Origin: Kyrpidia sp.
GTDB lineage: Bacteria; Bacillota; Bacilli; Kyrpidiales; Kyrpidiaceae
NCBI GenBank assembly: GCA_029960885.1
Contig: JASBVV010000001.1
Span: 1 to 64,000, forward strand
DNA: 64,000 nucleotides
Direction of reading: 5' to 3'
The stretch's first letter is position 1. Every line of letters begins with the position of its first letter. Below the pieces are notes generated by a model. It made no database searches. It saw only the letters and a list, made by a program, of their open reading frames with translations, and was not told where the DNA came from. Both the position numbers and the translations under genes were made by a program. Positions 6,526 through 16,043 of the stretch are shown one piece after another.

Positions 6526-7670
6526 ACGGTCGGGACGGCCGGCCGCCGGTTCGGGAGGGCGCGGCCGCCGCTCCGCCGGTCCACGCGGCGCCATGGGTCC
6601 CTCTCAAGGACCGGTTGGCGGAACACATCCGGCGCAATGGCCCCATGACGGCGCGGGAGTTCATGCAATGGGCCCTGTACGACCCCGCGGACGGGTATTA
6701 CATGAAGGAGCATGCGGTGTTCGGGCGGGGCGGGGATTATTACACCGCCCCGGATATTCATCCGGTGTACGGGAGAACCCTGGCGGGCTGGATGACCGAG
6801 CGCACCCGGGAACTGGGGTGGCCGGATGTTCACGTGGTGGAGTTTGGGGCGGGGACCGGGCGGTTGGCCGCTCAGATCCTGGAGAGTTGGCAGCGGCTCG
6901 ACCCCGGCCCGCTGCGGTATTCCATCGTGGAGTTGTCCCCGGCCTGGCGGAGACATCAGGCTGTGGAGCTGGCCCCGTGGGGATCGGCGGTGGCTTGGCC
7001 GGAGGAAATGCCCGTTGTCGACCGGGCCGTGGTGATTGCCCACGAATTGCTCGACGCCATGCCGGTCCATCTGTTGCGACGGACGGCCCGGGGGCTTGAG
7101 GAGGCGTGGGTTGACCTGAGTCCGGAGGGCCGGCTGATTCGCCGGTATGCCCGCGCTTCTTCCGAGGGCCGGTCCGCATGTGAGCAGTGGCGGCCCGCGG
7201 TGCCGCAGGATTGCGGTTTTGAAGTGGCACCCGGGGTCACGGACTGGGTGCGAACGGTCTTGGAACGGGTGAGGGAAGGGATCATCCTCGTGGTGGACTA
7301 CGGCGACGACGAAGAGCGCCTGTATGGACCCCACCATCCCCACGGGACCCTTCGTGCCTTCTTTCGCCACCGGTGTCTCGACGCGTGGTGGGACGAGCCC
7401 GGAGAACGGGATATCACCGCCGACGTGAACTTTACCGCGGTTCGCCGGGCGGCCCGGGAGGCGGGGGGCGAGACGGCTTTTGACGGGTCTCTCGGGGAGT
7501 TCCTGTGGGCGGCCGGAATTGCGCGGGAATTGTCCGATTGTCCGGTGGACCGGCCCTTTGATCCCCGGGCTCGGCAAAATCGCGCGGTAAAACACCTGCT
7601 CTTGCCCGGAGGTCTGGGCGGGGCGTTTCGGGTTTTGGAAATCGACAAAGGGGTCGATGCCCGATGCTGA
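6522..7670 (+). CDS. SAM-dependent methyltransferase, MidA/NDUFAF7 (DUF185) family
   Basis: A 382-residue protein. The N-terminus [19 protein letters not shown] is typical of the DUF185 family, followed by the SAM-binding glycine motif [16 protein letters not shown] (residues about 106-121). Eukaryotic members (NDUFAF7/MidA) methylate an arginine of respiratory complex I; bacterial substrates are not established. The gene overlaps clpP in ATGA and is therefore probably translated with it, an unexplained pairing. Full length for the family. Confidence 0.85.
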   Translation: MNGRDGRPPVREGAAAAPPVHAAPWVPLKDRLAEHIRRNGPMTAREFMQWALYDPADGYYMKEHAVFGRGGDYYTAPDIHPVYGRTLAGWMTERTRELGWPDVHVVEFGAGTGRLAAQILESWQRLDPGPLRYSIVELSPAWRRHQAVELAPWGSAVAWPEEMPVVDRAVVIAHELLDAMPVHLLRRTARGLEEAWVDLSPEGRLIRRYARASSEGRSACEQWRPAVPQDCGFEVAPGVTDWVRTVLERVREGIILVVDYGDDEERLYGPHHPHGTLRAFFRHRCLDAWWDEPGERDITADVNFTAVRRAAREAGGETAFDGSLGEFLWAAGIARELSDCPVDRPFDPRARQNRAVKHLLLPGGLGGAFRVLEIDKGVDARC

Positions 7671-7756
7671 AAAAATTGTCCATCGCCCTGTTGGTGGCCG
7701 GCGCCCTGTTTTTGGCCATGGGGGTGGCTTTTACGCTGCGGGCAGTGCATCCGTAA
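7664..7756 (+). CDS. 30-residue hydrophobic peptide
   Basis: An ATG inside the last codons of the methyltransferase gene opens a 30-codon frame whose product is one hydrophobic helix (LSIALLVAGALFLAMGVAF) flanked by KK and R. AAAGGGG lies upstream. It could be a small membrane protein, or chance in GC-rich DNA. Confidence 0.4.
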   Translation: MLKKLSIALLVAGALFLAMGVAFTLRAVHP

Positions 7757-7797
7757 TCCACGGCCGGCGGGCTGCGAGGTCCGGTCGGACGCCCAAT

Positions 7798-7808
7798 TGT
7801 GACATACT
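7798..7808 (+). promoter_or_regulatory. CcpN-like operator upstream of gapB
   Basis: TGTGACATACT fits TRTGHYATAYW, the CcpN repressor consensus as I recall it for B. subtilis gapB and pckA. It is followed by a weak promoter, TTGCCC (7811-7816), 16 bases, TATAGA (7833-7838). Only one box is seen. Confidence 0.5.
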
Positions 7809-7897
7809 TTTTGCCCGGGTGCCCGAAAATAGTATAGAACAATCCGTCGCGACCATGTACAATGGAAGGGAGGAATCTGCGCGGAGGAGGTACATCT

Positions 7898-8955
7898 ATG
7901 GCAATTCGAGTCGGCATCAACGGATTTGGACGAATCGGCCGGATGGCCTGCGGGCGGCTTTGCGGTACAGCGATGTGGATATCGTGGCCGTCAACGGCAC
8001 CGCGGACGCCGAGACATTGGCTCACTTGGTGAAATACGACTCGGTCCACGGATTGTTCCGAGGGGACGTGGAAGCCGGGGACGGCTGTCTGTGGGTCAAT
8101 GGCCGGGAAATTCGACTCCTGAGCGATCGGGATCCGCTGAATCTGCCCTGGGGGGATCTCGGGGCGGACATTGTCGTTGAGGCGACGGGGAAGTTTCGGG
8201 ATCGGGAAGGGGCCGAAAAGCATTTGCGGCAGGGCGCCAAAAAAGTGGTGATCACCGCGCCCGGCAAAGACGAAGATGTCACGATTGTCATGGGCGTCAA
8301 CGAAAACCGCTACGATCCAATGAATCACCACATTATTTCCGCGGCCTCATGCACCACCAACTGTCTGGCTCCGGTGGCCAAGGTGATCCATGAGAGATTC
8401 GGCATCGTTCAAGGCATGATGACCACGGTTCATGCGTACACAAACGATCAGCGAAACCTGGACAATCCTCATAAAGATCTCCGGCGAGCCCGGGCGTGCG
8501 GGCAGTCGATCATTCCCACCACCACGGGTGCGGCCAAGGCGGTGGGCAAAGTGTTGCCGGAGTTGGCGGGCAAATTGAACGGTGTGTCTCTCCGGGTGCC
8601 GACCCCCGATGTGTCCATCGTCGACTTGGTGGCCGTTCTCGAAGACCCGGCCACCGCGGAAGACGTCAATCGGGCGCTGCGGGAAGCCTCCCTGGGGTCT
8701 ATGCGAGGGGTGCTGGATTACACCGAGGAGCCTTTGGTGTCCATCGATTTTGTCGGGCGCAGTGCCTCCGCCATCGTCGACGGGTTTTCCACCATGCTGA
8801 TCGAGAACCGGATGGTGAAAGTCATGGCATGGTACGACAATGAATGGGGGTATTCCTGCCGGGTGGTCGACCTGGTCCGGCACATCGGGCGCCGGGGTTT
8901 GGACCGGGAGGTTTCCGGCGAAAGCGGCGCGGTGGTGGGCGCGTATCGCGGATAA
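7898..8955 (+). CDS. gapB: glyceraldehyde-3-phosphate dehydrogenase, GapB type, apparent frameshift at codon ~17
   Basis: GapB makes glyceraldehyde 3-phosphate from 1,3-bisphosphoglycerate during gluconeogenesis, preferring NADP(H). The ATG at 7898 behind GGAGGAGG gives MAIRVGINGFGRIGRM, then the frame breaks near 7943-7950 and the protein resumes one frame over as LRAALRYSDVDIVAVNG. One extra C in GGCCTG would restore MALRAAL. The catalytic Cys lies in ASCTTN. VNG replaces the VND typical of NAD enzymes, and ACGQSIIPTTTG plus NEWGYSCRVVDLVRHI match B. subtilis GapB. Either the gene is broken or the sequence has an error. A strong terminator follows. Confidence 0.9.
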
Positions 8956-8974
8956 GCGGCGGACCCGCCGCGCT

Positions 8975-9019
8975 CCCCGGAAGGGCGGCCTGGGTTGCGC
9001 CGCTCCCCGGGGCTTTTTT
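8975..9019 (+). terminator. terminator of gapB
   Basis: CCCCGG (8975-8980) and GGGCGGC (8983-8989) pair with GCCGCTC and CCGGGG (ending 9012), with a small bulge, followed by CTTTTTT. Confidence 0.75.
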
Positions 9020-9094
9020 ATAATGAAGATCGAATCGCCGGGCAAGGGGTCCGATCCATCGGCGCCCATTCGATCAGGCCGGGGGGCGACAGTG

Positions 9095-10234
9095 ATGATT
9101 TACTTGGACAACAGTGCGACGACGCCGCCGCTGCCCGAGGTGGTTGAGACCATGGCCTCCGCCGCCCGGGAATGGTTCGGGAACCCGTCTTCACTGCATC
9201 GGCTCGGAATGGAGGCGGAGAATGCGCTGAATGCAGCCCGGGCCGAGGTGGCGCGGCTGCTGGGCGTCAAACCCAAAGAGATCGTGTTTACCTCCGGGGG
9301 AACCGAGGCGATCAACAGCGCACTGGTGGGGACGGCTCTGGCTCATCGACACCGGGGGCGGCACATCGTCACCACGGCGGTGGAACACGCGGCGGTCTTG
9401 GAGACCTGCCGTTTTCTTGCGACGCTGGGGTTTGAGGTGACCGAGGTTCCTCCCGGGCCCGACGGAGTGGCGGCCGTAGAGGCCGTTCAGGCCGCTGTCC
9501 GGGAGGACACCATCTTGGTGTCGATGATGCATGTGAACAACGAAACCGGGGCCGTTCAGCCGGTGGAGGCGCTCGGCCGGTGGTTGGCGAACCGGCCCAA
9601 GGTGATTTTTCACGTGGATGCCGTTCAGTCCTTTGGAAAAATGGCCGTTCCCCTGCAGGGCGCGGATCTGATTTCCGTGAGCGGCCATAAGATTCACGGC
9701 CCCAAGGGAGTCGGCGCGCTTTACATCCGAGAAGGACTCAAGTGGACGCCCTTTGTGCACGGCGGCGGACAGGAGGGAGGCCGGCGGTCGGGAACGCAAG
9801 CCGTGCCGGCGATCGTCGGTTTCGCCGCAGCCTGTCGATGGTGGCGGGATCGCCGGGCCGAGGCGTGGGACCGTCTGAACCGTCTCGGTCGCGCCTTTGC
9901 GCAAAGGCTGCGGGAAAAGGTGCCGGACTGTCGAGTGAACTCTCCGGCCGGCGGCGTGCCTTACATTGTCAATCTCTCCATCCCGGGATTCAAGGGAGAA
10001 GTTCTGGTCCATGCTCTGGAAGGCCGGGGCGTGTATGTCTCCACCGCGTCCGCCTGTTCCTCTCGATCGGCGAAGGGCAGTCATGTCCTGCGGGCGATGG
10101 GGGTTCCCCGGGAGGTGGAGGAGGGGGCTTTGCGGTTCAGCTTCAGCCCGTTGAACGACGTCTCCGAAGTCGAGGAGGCGGTGGATGCGCTGGCCCGGGC
10201 GGTGGAAGAATTGCGGCCGGTGATGCGGAGGTAG
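9095..10234 (+). CDS. nifZ: cysteine desulfurase NifZ-type (ThiI partner)
   Basis: A 379-residue PLP enzyme of the NifS/IscS class that takes sulfur from cysteine. The N-terminus IYLDNSATTPP, the PLP lysine K199 (SGHKIHGPKG) and the catalytic C321 (STASACSS) are intact. It lies five bases ahead of thiI. In B. subtilis the dedicated desulfurase NifZ (YtbJ) is likewise paired with ThiI and feeds it sulfur for tRNA 4-thiouridine. The start is ATG 9095 (GTG 9092 is also possible). Context rather than sequence decides NifZ over SufS or IscS. Confidence 0.88.
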   Translation: MIYLDNSATTPPLPEVVETMASAAREWFGNPSSLHRLGMEAENALNAARAEVARLLGVKPKEIVFTSGGTEAINSALVGTALAHRHRGRHIVTTAVEHAAVLETCRFLATLGFEVTEVPPGPDGVAAVEAVQAAVREDTILVSMMHVNNETGAVQPVEALGRWLANRPKVIFHVDAVQSFGKMAVPLQGADLISVSGHKIHGPKGVGALYIREGLKWTPFVHGGGQEGGRRSGTQAVPAIVGFAAACRWWRDRRAEAWDRLNRLGRAFAQRLREKVPDCRVNSPAGGVPYIVNLSIPGFKGEVLVHALEGRGVYVSTASACSSRSAKGSHVLRAMGVPREVEEGALRFSFSPLNDVSEVEEAVDALARAVEELRPVMRR

Positions 10235-10238
10235 CGCC

Positions 10239-11468
10239 ATGTACCGTTTGCTTTTGTTGCGGGAAGGGGAAACGGCGCTCAAGGGGAAGAATCGTTCCTC
10301 CTTCGAGCGCCAATTTGTTGGCAATGTGAAGGCGGCGCTGAGGCCGTTTCCCGGGGCTCGGGTGTACCGGGCGGATGGGCGGGCGTTGGTGGATGTGGGC
10401 GATCACCCTTGGGAAGAAGTGGCCCGGGCGGTCTCTGGGGTGTTCGGCCTGGTCTCTCTCAGTCCCGTCCGGGTTTCCCGCCTGGATTGGGAGGATGTCG
10501 AAGAAGCTGCGGTGGAATTGATGCATGCGGTGGTCGAACGCAGAGCTGCGGGGTCGCCGGAAGCGGCGCCGGTGACGTTTAAAGTGGAGTCCCGCCGGGC
10601 GTTCAAAGAGTATCCGCTCACTTCACCGGATATCAGCCGGCGTCTGGGAGGAATTTTGTTAAAACGGGTGCCGGGGCTGCGGGTGGACGTGCATCAACCC
10701 GAGGCGGTGCTGTCGGTGGAGGTGCGCCCGGAAGAGGTGTACCTGTTTGCCGAAACGATCCCCGGTCCGGGCGGACTCCCGGTGGGGGTGAGCGGCAAGG
10801 CGCTTCTTCTGTTGTCGGGGGGCATCGACAGCCCGGTGGCCGGTTGGATGACCATGAAACGGGGCGTTCGGCTGGAAGCGGTGCATTTTTACAGTTATCC
10901 GTTCACCAGCGAGCGGTCCCGCCAGAAAGTGGAGCAGTTGGCGGCGCTCCTGGCGTCCTTCGGGGGCGGGGTCGCCCTGCATGTGGTCCATTTTACCGAG
11001 ATCCAGAAAGCCATCCGGATGCACTGCCCTGAAGCGCTGACTGTGACCATCATGCGGCGCATGATGGTGCGCATCGCCGAGCGGATCGCCGCCCGCCGCA
11101 GGGCCTTGGCGCTGGTCACCGGGGAGAGTTTGGGTCAGGTGGCGAGCCAGACGTTGGAGAGTATGGCGGCCATCAACGAAGCGGCGACCTTGCCGATTCT
11201 GCGGCCGCTGGTGGCCTGGGACAAGGTTGAGATCATTCGTCTGGCCCGGACCATCGGCACGTACGAGGTGTCCATTCAACCTTATGAGGACTGCTGTACG
11301 GTGTTCGCCCCCAAGAATCCCGTCACCCGCCCGAAGATCGCGAAAGTTCGCCGGGCCGAGGCGGCTCTCGATGTGGAGAGGTTGGTCTCCGAGGCGGCGG
11401 ATTCGGCCGAGACGATGGTGTTTGGCATGAACTGGTCCGGACTGGGCGGCGACGGCGGGGCATACTAG
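10239..11468 (+). CDS. thiI: tRNA 4-thiouridine synthase ThiI
   Basis: A 409-residue enzyme that adenylates and thiolates U8 of tRNA. It shows an N-terminal ferredoxin-like/THUMP part (residues about 1-165) and a PP-loop ATP-binding motif, LLSGGIDSPVAG, near residue 192. A conserved cysteine pair lies in YEDCCTVFAPKNP. The C-terminal rhodanese domain of the E. coli enzyme is absent, as in Bacillus, where the partner desulfurase transfers sulfur directly. It follows nifZ with a four-base gap, so the two are one operon. Confidence 0.95.
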   Translation: MYRLLLLREGETALKGKNRSSFERQFVGNVKAALRPFPGARVYRADGRALVDVGDHPWEEVARAVSGVFGLVSLSPVRVSRLDWEDVEEAAVELMHAVVERRAAGSPEAAPVTFKVESRRAFKEYPLTSPDISRRLGGILLKRVPGLRVDVHQPEAVLSVEVRPEEVYLFAETIPGPGGLPVGVSGKALLLLSGGIDSPVAGWMTMKRGVRLEAVHFYSYPFTSERSRQKVEQLAALLASFGGGVALHVVHFTEIQKAIRMHCPEALTVTIMRRMMVRIAERIAARRRALALVTGESLGQVASQTLESMAAINEAATLPILRPLVAWDKVEIIRLARTIGTYEVSIQPYEDCCTVFAPKNPVTRPKIAKVRRAEAALDVERLVSEAADSAETMVFGMNWSGLGGDGGAY

Positions 11469-11499
11469 ACTTGACCCACCACGCAAAGGAGGGGTCTCG

Positions 11500-11646
11500 A
11501 TGGCAACCGTCGGCCGGGTGATGCGGGCCATTTCCGCGGTGTTGGGGATAATCGGCGGGGTGATGACCATGCGTGCCGCGCTGTTGCGCCGCAGGCAAAG
11601 CCCCGCCCGGGTCTGGTTGAACCGAATGAGACGGCGGGTGATGTAA
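11500..11646 (+). CDS. 48-residue small membrane-associated protein
   Basis: A strong ribosome site, AAAGGAGGGG, precedes ATG 11500. The product has a hydrophobic stretch ([12 protein letters not shown], residues 11-22) and a very basic C-terminus (RMRRRVM). Its layout resembles the short DUF3918/YrzQ proteins found near yrv genes in Bacillus, but this is only an impression. A terminator directly follows the stop, so it ends the nifZ-thiI unit. Confidence 0.6.
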   Translation: MATVGRVMRAISAVLGIIGGVMTMRAALLRRRQSPARVWLNRMRRRVM

Positions 11647-11651
11647 CGGGC

Positions 11652-11685
11652 AAGGGCAGGTCGATGTCGGCCTGCCTTATTTTTA
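11652..11685 (+). terminator. terminator of the nifZ-thiI operon
   Basis: GGCAGG (11655-11660) pairs with CCTGCC (11671-11676), flanked by AA and TT, followed by ATTTTTAT. Confidence 0.75.
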
Positions 11686-11759
11686 TACGTCTGCGAGGTT
11701 TAAGAATCGGGGGAAGCGGGTATACCGGGGATAGATCACACGGCATGGGGGATTCCGGA

Positions 11760-12347
11760 ATGAAAACGATGCGACAGGATGCCTGGACGGCGGAAGATGA
11801 CACGCGGCTGGCGGAGATCGTGCTCCGCCACATTCGGGAAGGGAGCACCCAACTGGCCGCTTTTGAAGAAGCCGCGGAACAACTCAACCGAACAGCGGCG
11901 GCCTGCGGATATCGCTGGAATGCCTGTGTCCGGAAACATTGTCAGCCAGCCATCGATATCGCCAAGAAACAGCGCAAGGAACAAGGGGTTCCTTGGCGGC
12001 GGGCGGCGGATTGGCCCCGGATGCGGGAAAGCACGGAGGTTCAGCCCGTTTTGTCCTGGGGCGGAGTGATTCGTTTTCTCCGCCAATACAAGCAGGAGTA
12101 TCAGGGACTGTATATCCGGGTCAAACAATTAGAACGGGATCTCGAACGATCCCGGGAGGAGCTGTCCGTGCTGCGGGAAGAACGGGAGGAGTTGGCCGAG
12201 GCGTGCCAGCGGTGGCAACAACGCTACCAGGCCTTGGTGGAAGATTATCGGTCGGTGCTCGGGATCATGGACCGGGCTGAGCGCAATGTTCGCACGATGG
12301 AGGTGTGCCTGCGCCGAGTGGCTGGAGAGACGGAACCCGGCGACTGA
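11760..12347 (+). CDS. rsfA: RsfA-like (YlbO-type) Myb-domain prespore transcription regulator
   Basis: A 195-residue protein. The N-terminal 60 residues ([19 protein letters not shown], then [19 protein letters not shown] and [13 protein letters not shown]) form the Myb/SANT-like DNA-binding domain of the RsfA family. The last 90 residues form a long coiled coil ([19 protein letters not shown]). In B. subtilis RsfA is made in the forespore under sigma-F and adjusts sigma-F-dependent genes. The start is ATG 11760; ATG 11745 is possible. RsfA family membership is clear, one-to-one orthology is not. Confidence 0.82.
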   Translation: MKTMRQDAWTAEDDTRLAEIVLRHIREGSTQLAAFEEAAEQLNRTAAACGYRWNACVRKHCQPAIDIAKKQRKEQGVPWRRAADWPRMRESTEVQPVLSWGGVIRFLRQYKQEYQGLYIRVKQLERDLERSREELSVLREEREELAEACQRWQQRYQALVEDYRSVLGIMDRAERNVRTMEVCLRRVAGETEPGD

Positions 12348-12419
12348 TCGGACACTCGGCCGTCGGCGGATTCTTCCCGATTCATCCGTTTTCGTCTCGG
12401 CCGGCCCTCTCTGGTCTAT

Positions 12420-12449
12420 TTGACGTGGGCAACGCGAGCGTTCTATTGT
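12420..12449 (+). promoter_or_regulatory. possible sigma-A promoter of pyc
   Basis: TTGACG (12420-12425), an 18-base spacer and TATTGT (12444-12449), 42 bases before the ATG. A better -10 hexamer, TATACT, lies slightly downstream but would give too long a spacer. Confidence 0.4.
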
Positions 12450-12490
12450 ATACTGGAGCCCAGGAGATCAAGACCCTGGGGAGGGCCGAC

Positions 12491-15400
12491 ATGCAGGACA
12501 TTCGCAAATTCTCGAAACTCCTCGTTGCCAACCGCGGAGAGATCGCCATTCGGGTTCTGCGGGCGGCGACGGAGCTCGGCATTCATACGGTGGCCATCTA
12601 TTCCAAGGAAGACAGTTTGGCGCTGCACCGGTACAAGGCGGACGAGGCTTACCTGATCGGGGAAGGCAAAGGTCCGGTGGAGGCGTATTTGGACATCGAA
12701 GGCATCATCGCTCTGGCCAAGCGCTTGGACGTCGACGCCATTCACCCGGGGTACGGGTTCTTGGCCGAAAACGCCCGGTTTGCCGCCCGTTGCGAGGAAG
12801 AGGGGATCACCTTCGTCGGACCCCGGCCGGAGCATCTGGAGGCATTCGGGGACAAAGTGGTCGCCAGGCGGATGGCCGTGGAGGCGGGGCTTCCGGTGAT
12901 TCCCGGGACGACCGAGCCGGTGCGCCATCTTCAAGAGGCCCTGCGTTTCGCCAAAGAATATGGGTTCCCCTTGATTGTGAAAGCGGCCGCCGGAGGCGGA
13001 GGACGGGGCATGCGCATCGTGCGCCGCAAGGAGGAGCTTGAGGAAGCCCTGGAGCGGGCCAGGTCCGAGGCGGAGAAATCGTTCGGCGACGGAACGGTCT
13101 ACCTGGAAAAATACCTTGAGCGTCCGAAGCACATCGAAGTTCAGGTGCTGGGGGACCGGTACGGCCATTTGGTACATCTTTTTGAGCGCGATTGCTCCAT
13201 TCAGCGGCGGCACCAAAAAGTGGTGGAGATCGCCCCTTCTTTGACGCTGACCGAACCGCAGCGGCAGGCGATTTGCGATGCGGCGCTGCGCCTGATGCGC
13301 CGGGCGGGGTATGTCGGTGCGGGGACGGTGGAATTTCTCGTCTCTCCGGACGGATCCTTTTATTTTATCGAGGTCAATCCCCGGATCCAGGTGGAACACA
13401 CCATCACCGAACTGATCACCGGAGTGGACCTGGTTCAGGCCCAGATCCTGATCGCCGAGGGACACCGCCTGGACGACCCGGCCATCGGCATCCGCGGCCA
13501 AGAATCGATCAACCGGAGGGGATATGCCATTCAGTGCCGGGTGACCACCGAGGATCCGGACAATCACTTCGTCCCGGATACCGGGAAGATCCTGGCCTAC
13601 CGAAGCGCCGCGGGGTTCGGTATCCGTTTGGACAGTGGCAACGGCTACGCCGGGGCGGTCATCCAGCCCTATTACGATTCCATGTTGGTCAAAATCTCCG
13701 CCTGGGCGCTGACGTTTGAGAGCGCCGCGCACAAAATGCTGCGGTCTCTCAGGGAGTTCCGGATCCGGGGCGTGAAGACGAACATCCCGTTTCTGGAAAA
13801 CGTCGTGCAACACCCCGATTTTTTGGCCGGCCGCTGCGATACTTCCTTTATCGACAGCCATTCGGAGTTATTCAGAACGGCGAAAAAGCGGGATCGGGGC
13901 ACCAAGTTGCTCCAGTTTATCGGCCGTATTACCGTCAATGGCCATCCCGGGGTGAAACGCCCGGAGAAAAAGCCGCGTTTCCGCCCGGCGGTCGTTCCGG
14001 ATTTTTCCGGGAATGAGCGGGGCGTCGCCAAAGGGATTCTCGATCGGGAGGGCCCGGAGGCCCTGGCCCGCTGGGTTCTGGAACAGAAGCCGCTCTTGAT
14101 CACCGACACCACATTCCGGGATGCCCATCAGTCGCTCCTCGCGACCCGGGTTCGCACCCAGGACATTCTCCGGGTGGCGGAAGCCACGGCGGAGGGGCTG
14201 CCCCAATTGTTTTCCTGGGAAATGTGGGGAGGCGCCACTTTCGATGTCGCCCTGCGGTTTTTGAAAGAGTGCCCGTGGGAGCGATTGGCCCGGATGCGGG
14301 AGAGGGCCCCGGACGTGCTCTTCCAAATGTTGTTTCGCGGCGCCAACGCCGTGGGTTACACGAATTATCCGGACAATGTGATTACCGCCTTTATCCGGGA
14401 GGCGGCCCGGACCGGGATCGACGTCTTTCGCATCTTCGACAGTTTGAATTGGCTTCCGGGGATGGAATTGGCCATCGACGCCGTCCGCCGGGAAGGCAAA
14501 GTGGCCGAAGCGGCGCTGTGCTATACCGGGGACATTTTGGACCCCCGTCGGGATAAATACACCCTGAAGTATTATGTGAACCTGGCCAAGGATTTGGAAC
14601 GGGCCGGGGCCAATATCCTCGGGATCAAAGACATGGCGGGGCTGCTCAAACCGTATGCGGCCGAAAAGTTGATTCGGGCGCTGAAAGAGGAAATCGGCAT
14701 TCCCGTGCATCTTCATACCCATGATACCAGCGGCAATGGAGTGGCGATGCTGCTTAAAGCGGCCGAGGCCGGGGTGGATATCGTGGACGCCGCGGTGAAC
14801 GCCATGAGCGGACTCACGTCTCAGCCCAGCCTGGGAGCGGTGGTGGCGGCGTTGCGTTTTCAGGAGCGGGACACCGGGATCGATCTGAATGCCGTGGATC
14901 GACTGAGCCAGTACTGGGAAGCGGTGCGCGGGTATTACGAGCCTTTTGAGAGCGGCCTCAAAGCCCCCTCCACCGATGTGTATTATCATGAAATGCCGGG
15001 GGGACAATTTACGAACCTTCGCCAACAGGCCGAGGCGGTGGGGCTGGGTGCCCGCTGGCCGGAGGTGGTCAGGGCTTACCGGACGGTGAACGACATGTTC
15101 GGGGACATCGTGAAAGTGACGCCTTCGTCCAAGGTGGTCGGAGACTTGGCCTTGTTCATGGTACAGAACGGCTGGACGCCCGAAGATGTCTACACCCGGG
15201 GGGCCACGGTGGATTTCCCCCAATCGGTGGTGGAGTTTTTCCGGGGGTACATCGGCCAGCCGCCCGGCGGTTTCCCTCCGGAACTCCAGGCGGTGGTCCT
15301 CAAGGGCAAGGAACCGATCACCTGCCGTCCGGGGGAACTCCTGGAGCCGTTTGATTTTGCGGCCGCCCGCCGGCACTTGGAGGAGAAATTCGGACGGGCT

Positions 15401-15949
15401 TTCTCGGACCGGGATCTATTGTCATATGCTCTCTATCCCCAGGTGTTCGAGGAGTTCGTGGCTCACCGGGAGGAGTTCGGCGATGTGTCCGTTTTGGATA
15501 CGCCGACTTTCTTCTACGGTCTGCGCCTGGGCGAGGAAATCACCGTGGATATCGAACCGGGCAAGACGCTCATCGTTCAACTCACCTCGGTCGGAGAACT
15601 GCGTCCGGACGGGACCCGGGTGGTGTATTTTGAGCTGAATGGGACGCCTAGGGAAGTGGCGGTTCGGGATGAGAGCGCCAAGATGTTGGTTCAGGAGCGG
15701 AGAAAGGCCAATCCGTCCGTTCCGGGGGAGATCGGGGCGACGATGCCCGGCAAAGTGAGCAAAATCATGGTGGAGCCCGGGGATCAGGTGCACCGGGGCG
15801 AACTGCTCATGGTCACCGAGGCGATGAAGATGGAGACGGTTCTGCAGGCTCCCTTTGACGGAGTGGTGAAAGAGGTGCTCGTGAAGGAATTGGATTCGGT
15901 AGAGGCGCGAGATCTGCTCCTCGTCATGGAAAAACCGGCCGGGTCGTGA
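12491..15949 (+). CDS. pyc: pyruvate carboxylase
   Basis: A 1152-residue biotin enzyme that carboxylates pyruvate to oxaloacetate. Three parts are seen in order: biotin carboxylase (KLLVANRGEIAIRVLRAA at residues 8-25; glycine-rich AAAGGGGRGM), a carboxyltransferase TIM barrel (DTTFRDAHQSLLATRVR; FRIFDSLNWL), and a C-terminal biotinyl domain with AMKME, the biotinylated lysine at about residue 1113. The start ATG 12491 follows GGGGAGGG. Length is normal and no frame break is seen. The gene is probably monocistronic, with a promoter of its own. With gapB nearby it serves gluconeogenic and anaplerotic flow. Confidence 0.97.
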   Translation: MQDIRKFSKLLVANRGEIAIRVLRAATELGIHTVAIYSKEDSLALHRYKADEAYLIGEGKGPVEAYLDIEGIIALAKRLDVDAIHPGYGFLAENARFAARCEEEGITFVGPRPEHLEAFGDKVVARRMAVEAGLPVIPGTTEPVRHLQEALRFAKEYGFPLIVKAAAGGGGRGMRIVRRKEELEEALERARSEAEKSFGDGTVYLEKYLERPKHIEVQVLGDRYGHLVHLFERDCSIQRRHQKVVEIAPSLTLTEPQRQAICDAALRLMRRAGYVGAGTVEFLVSPDGSFYFIEVNPRIQVEHTITELITGVDLVQAQILIAEGHRLDDPAIGIRGQESINRRGYAIQCRVTTEDPDNHFVPDTGKILAYRSAAGFGIRLDSGNGYAGAVIQPYYDSMLVKISAWALTFESAAHKMLRSLREFRIRGVKTNIPFLENVVQHPDFLAGRCDTSFIDSHSELFRTAKKRDRGTKLLQFIGRITVNGHPGVKRPEKKPRFRPAVVPDFSGNERGVAKGILDREGPEALARWVLEQKPLLITDTTFRDAHQSLLATRVRTQDILRVAEATAEGLPQLFSWEMWGGATFDVALRFLKECPWERLARMRERAPDVLFQMLFRGANAVGYTNYPDNVITAFIREAARTGIDVFRIFDSLNWLPGMELAIDAVRREGKVAEAALCYTGDILDPRRDKYTLKYYVNLAKDLERAGANILGIKDMAGLLKPYAAEKLIRALKEEIGIPVHLHTHDTSGNGVAMLLKAAEAGVDIVDAAVNAMSGLTSQPSLGAVVAALRFQERDTGIDLNAVDRLSQYWEAVRGYYEPFESGLKAPSTDVYYHEMPGGQFTNLRQQAEAVGLGARWPEVVRAYRTVNDMFGDIVKVTPSSKVVGDLALFMVQNGWTPEDVYTRGATVDFPQSVVEFFRGYIGQPPGGFPPELQAVVLKGKEPITCRPGELLEPFDFAAARRHLEEKFGRAFSDRDLLSYALYPQVFEEFVAHREEFGDVSVLDTPTFFYGLRLGEEITVDIEPGKTLIVQLTSVGELRPDGTRVVYFELNGTPREVAVRDESAKMLVQERRKANPSVPGEIGATMPGKVSKIMVEPGDQVHRGELLMVTEAMKMETVLQAPFDGVVKEVLVKELDSVEARDLLLVMEKPAGS

Positions 15950-16043
15950 CGGCGCCGGCCCAACTTCGGCCGGGACAATTGACGGTGTTTTTGGTCCCTG
16001 AATACCCTGGTAGCGGGGCGCAAACCTAGGGGAAAGGGGCTGC

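Noticed and set aside
12426-12455. TATACT near 12449 as the pyc -10
   Set aside because: It would leave a 23-base spacer from TTGACG; TATTGT at 18 bases fits better, though neither is strong.
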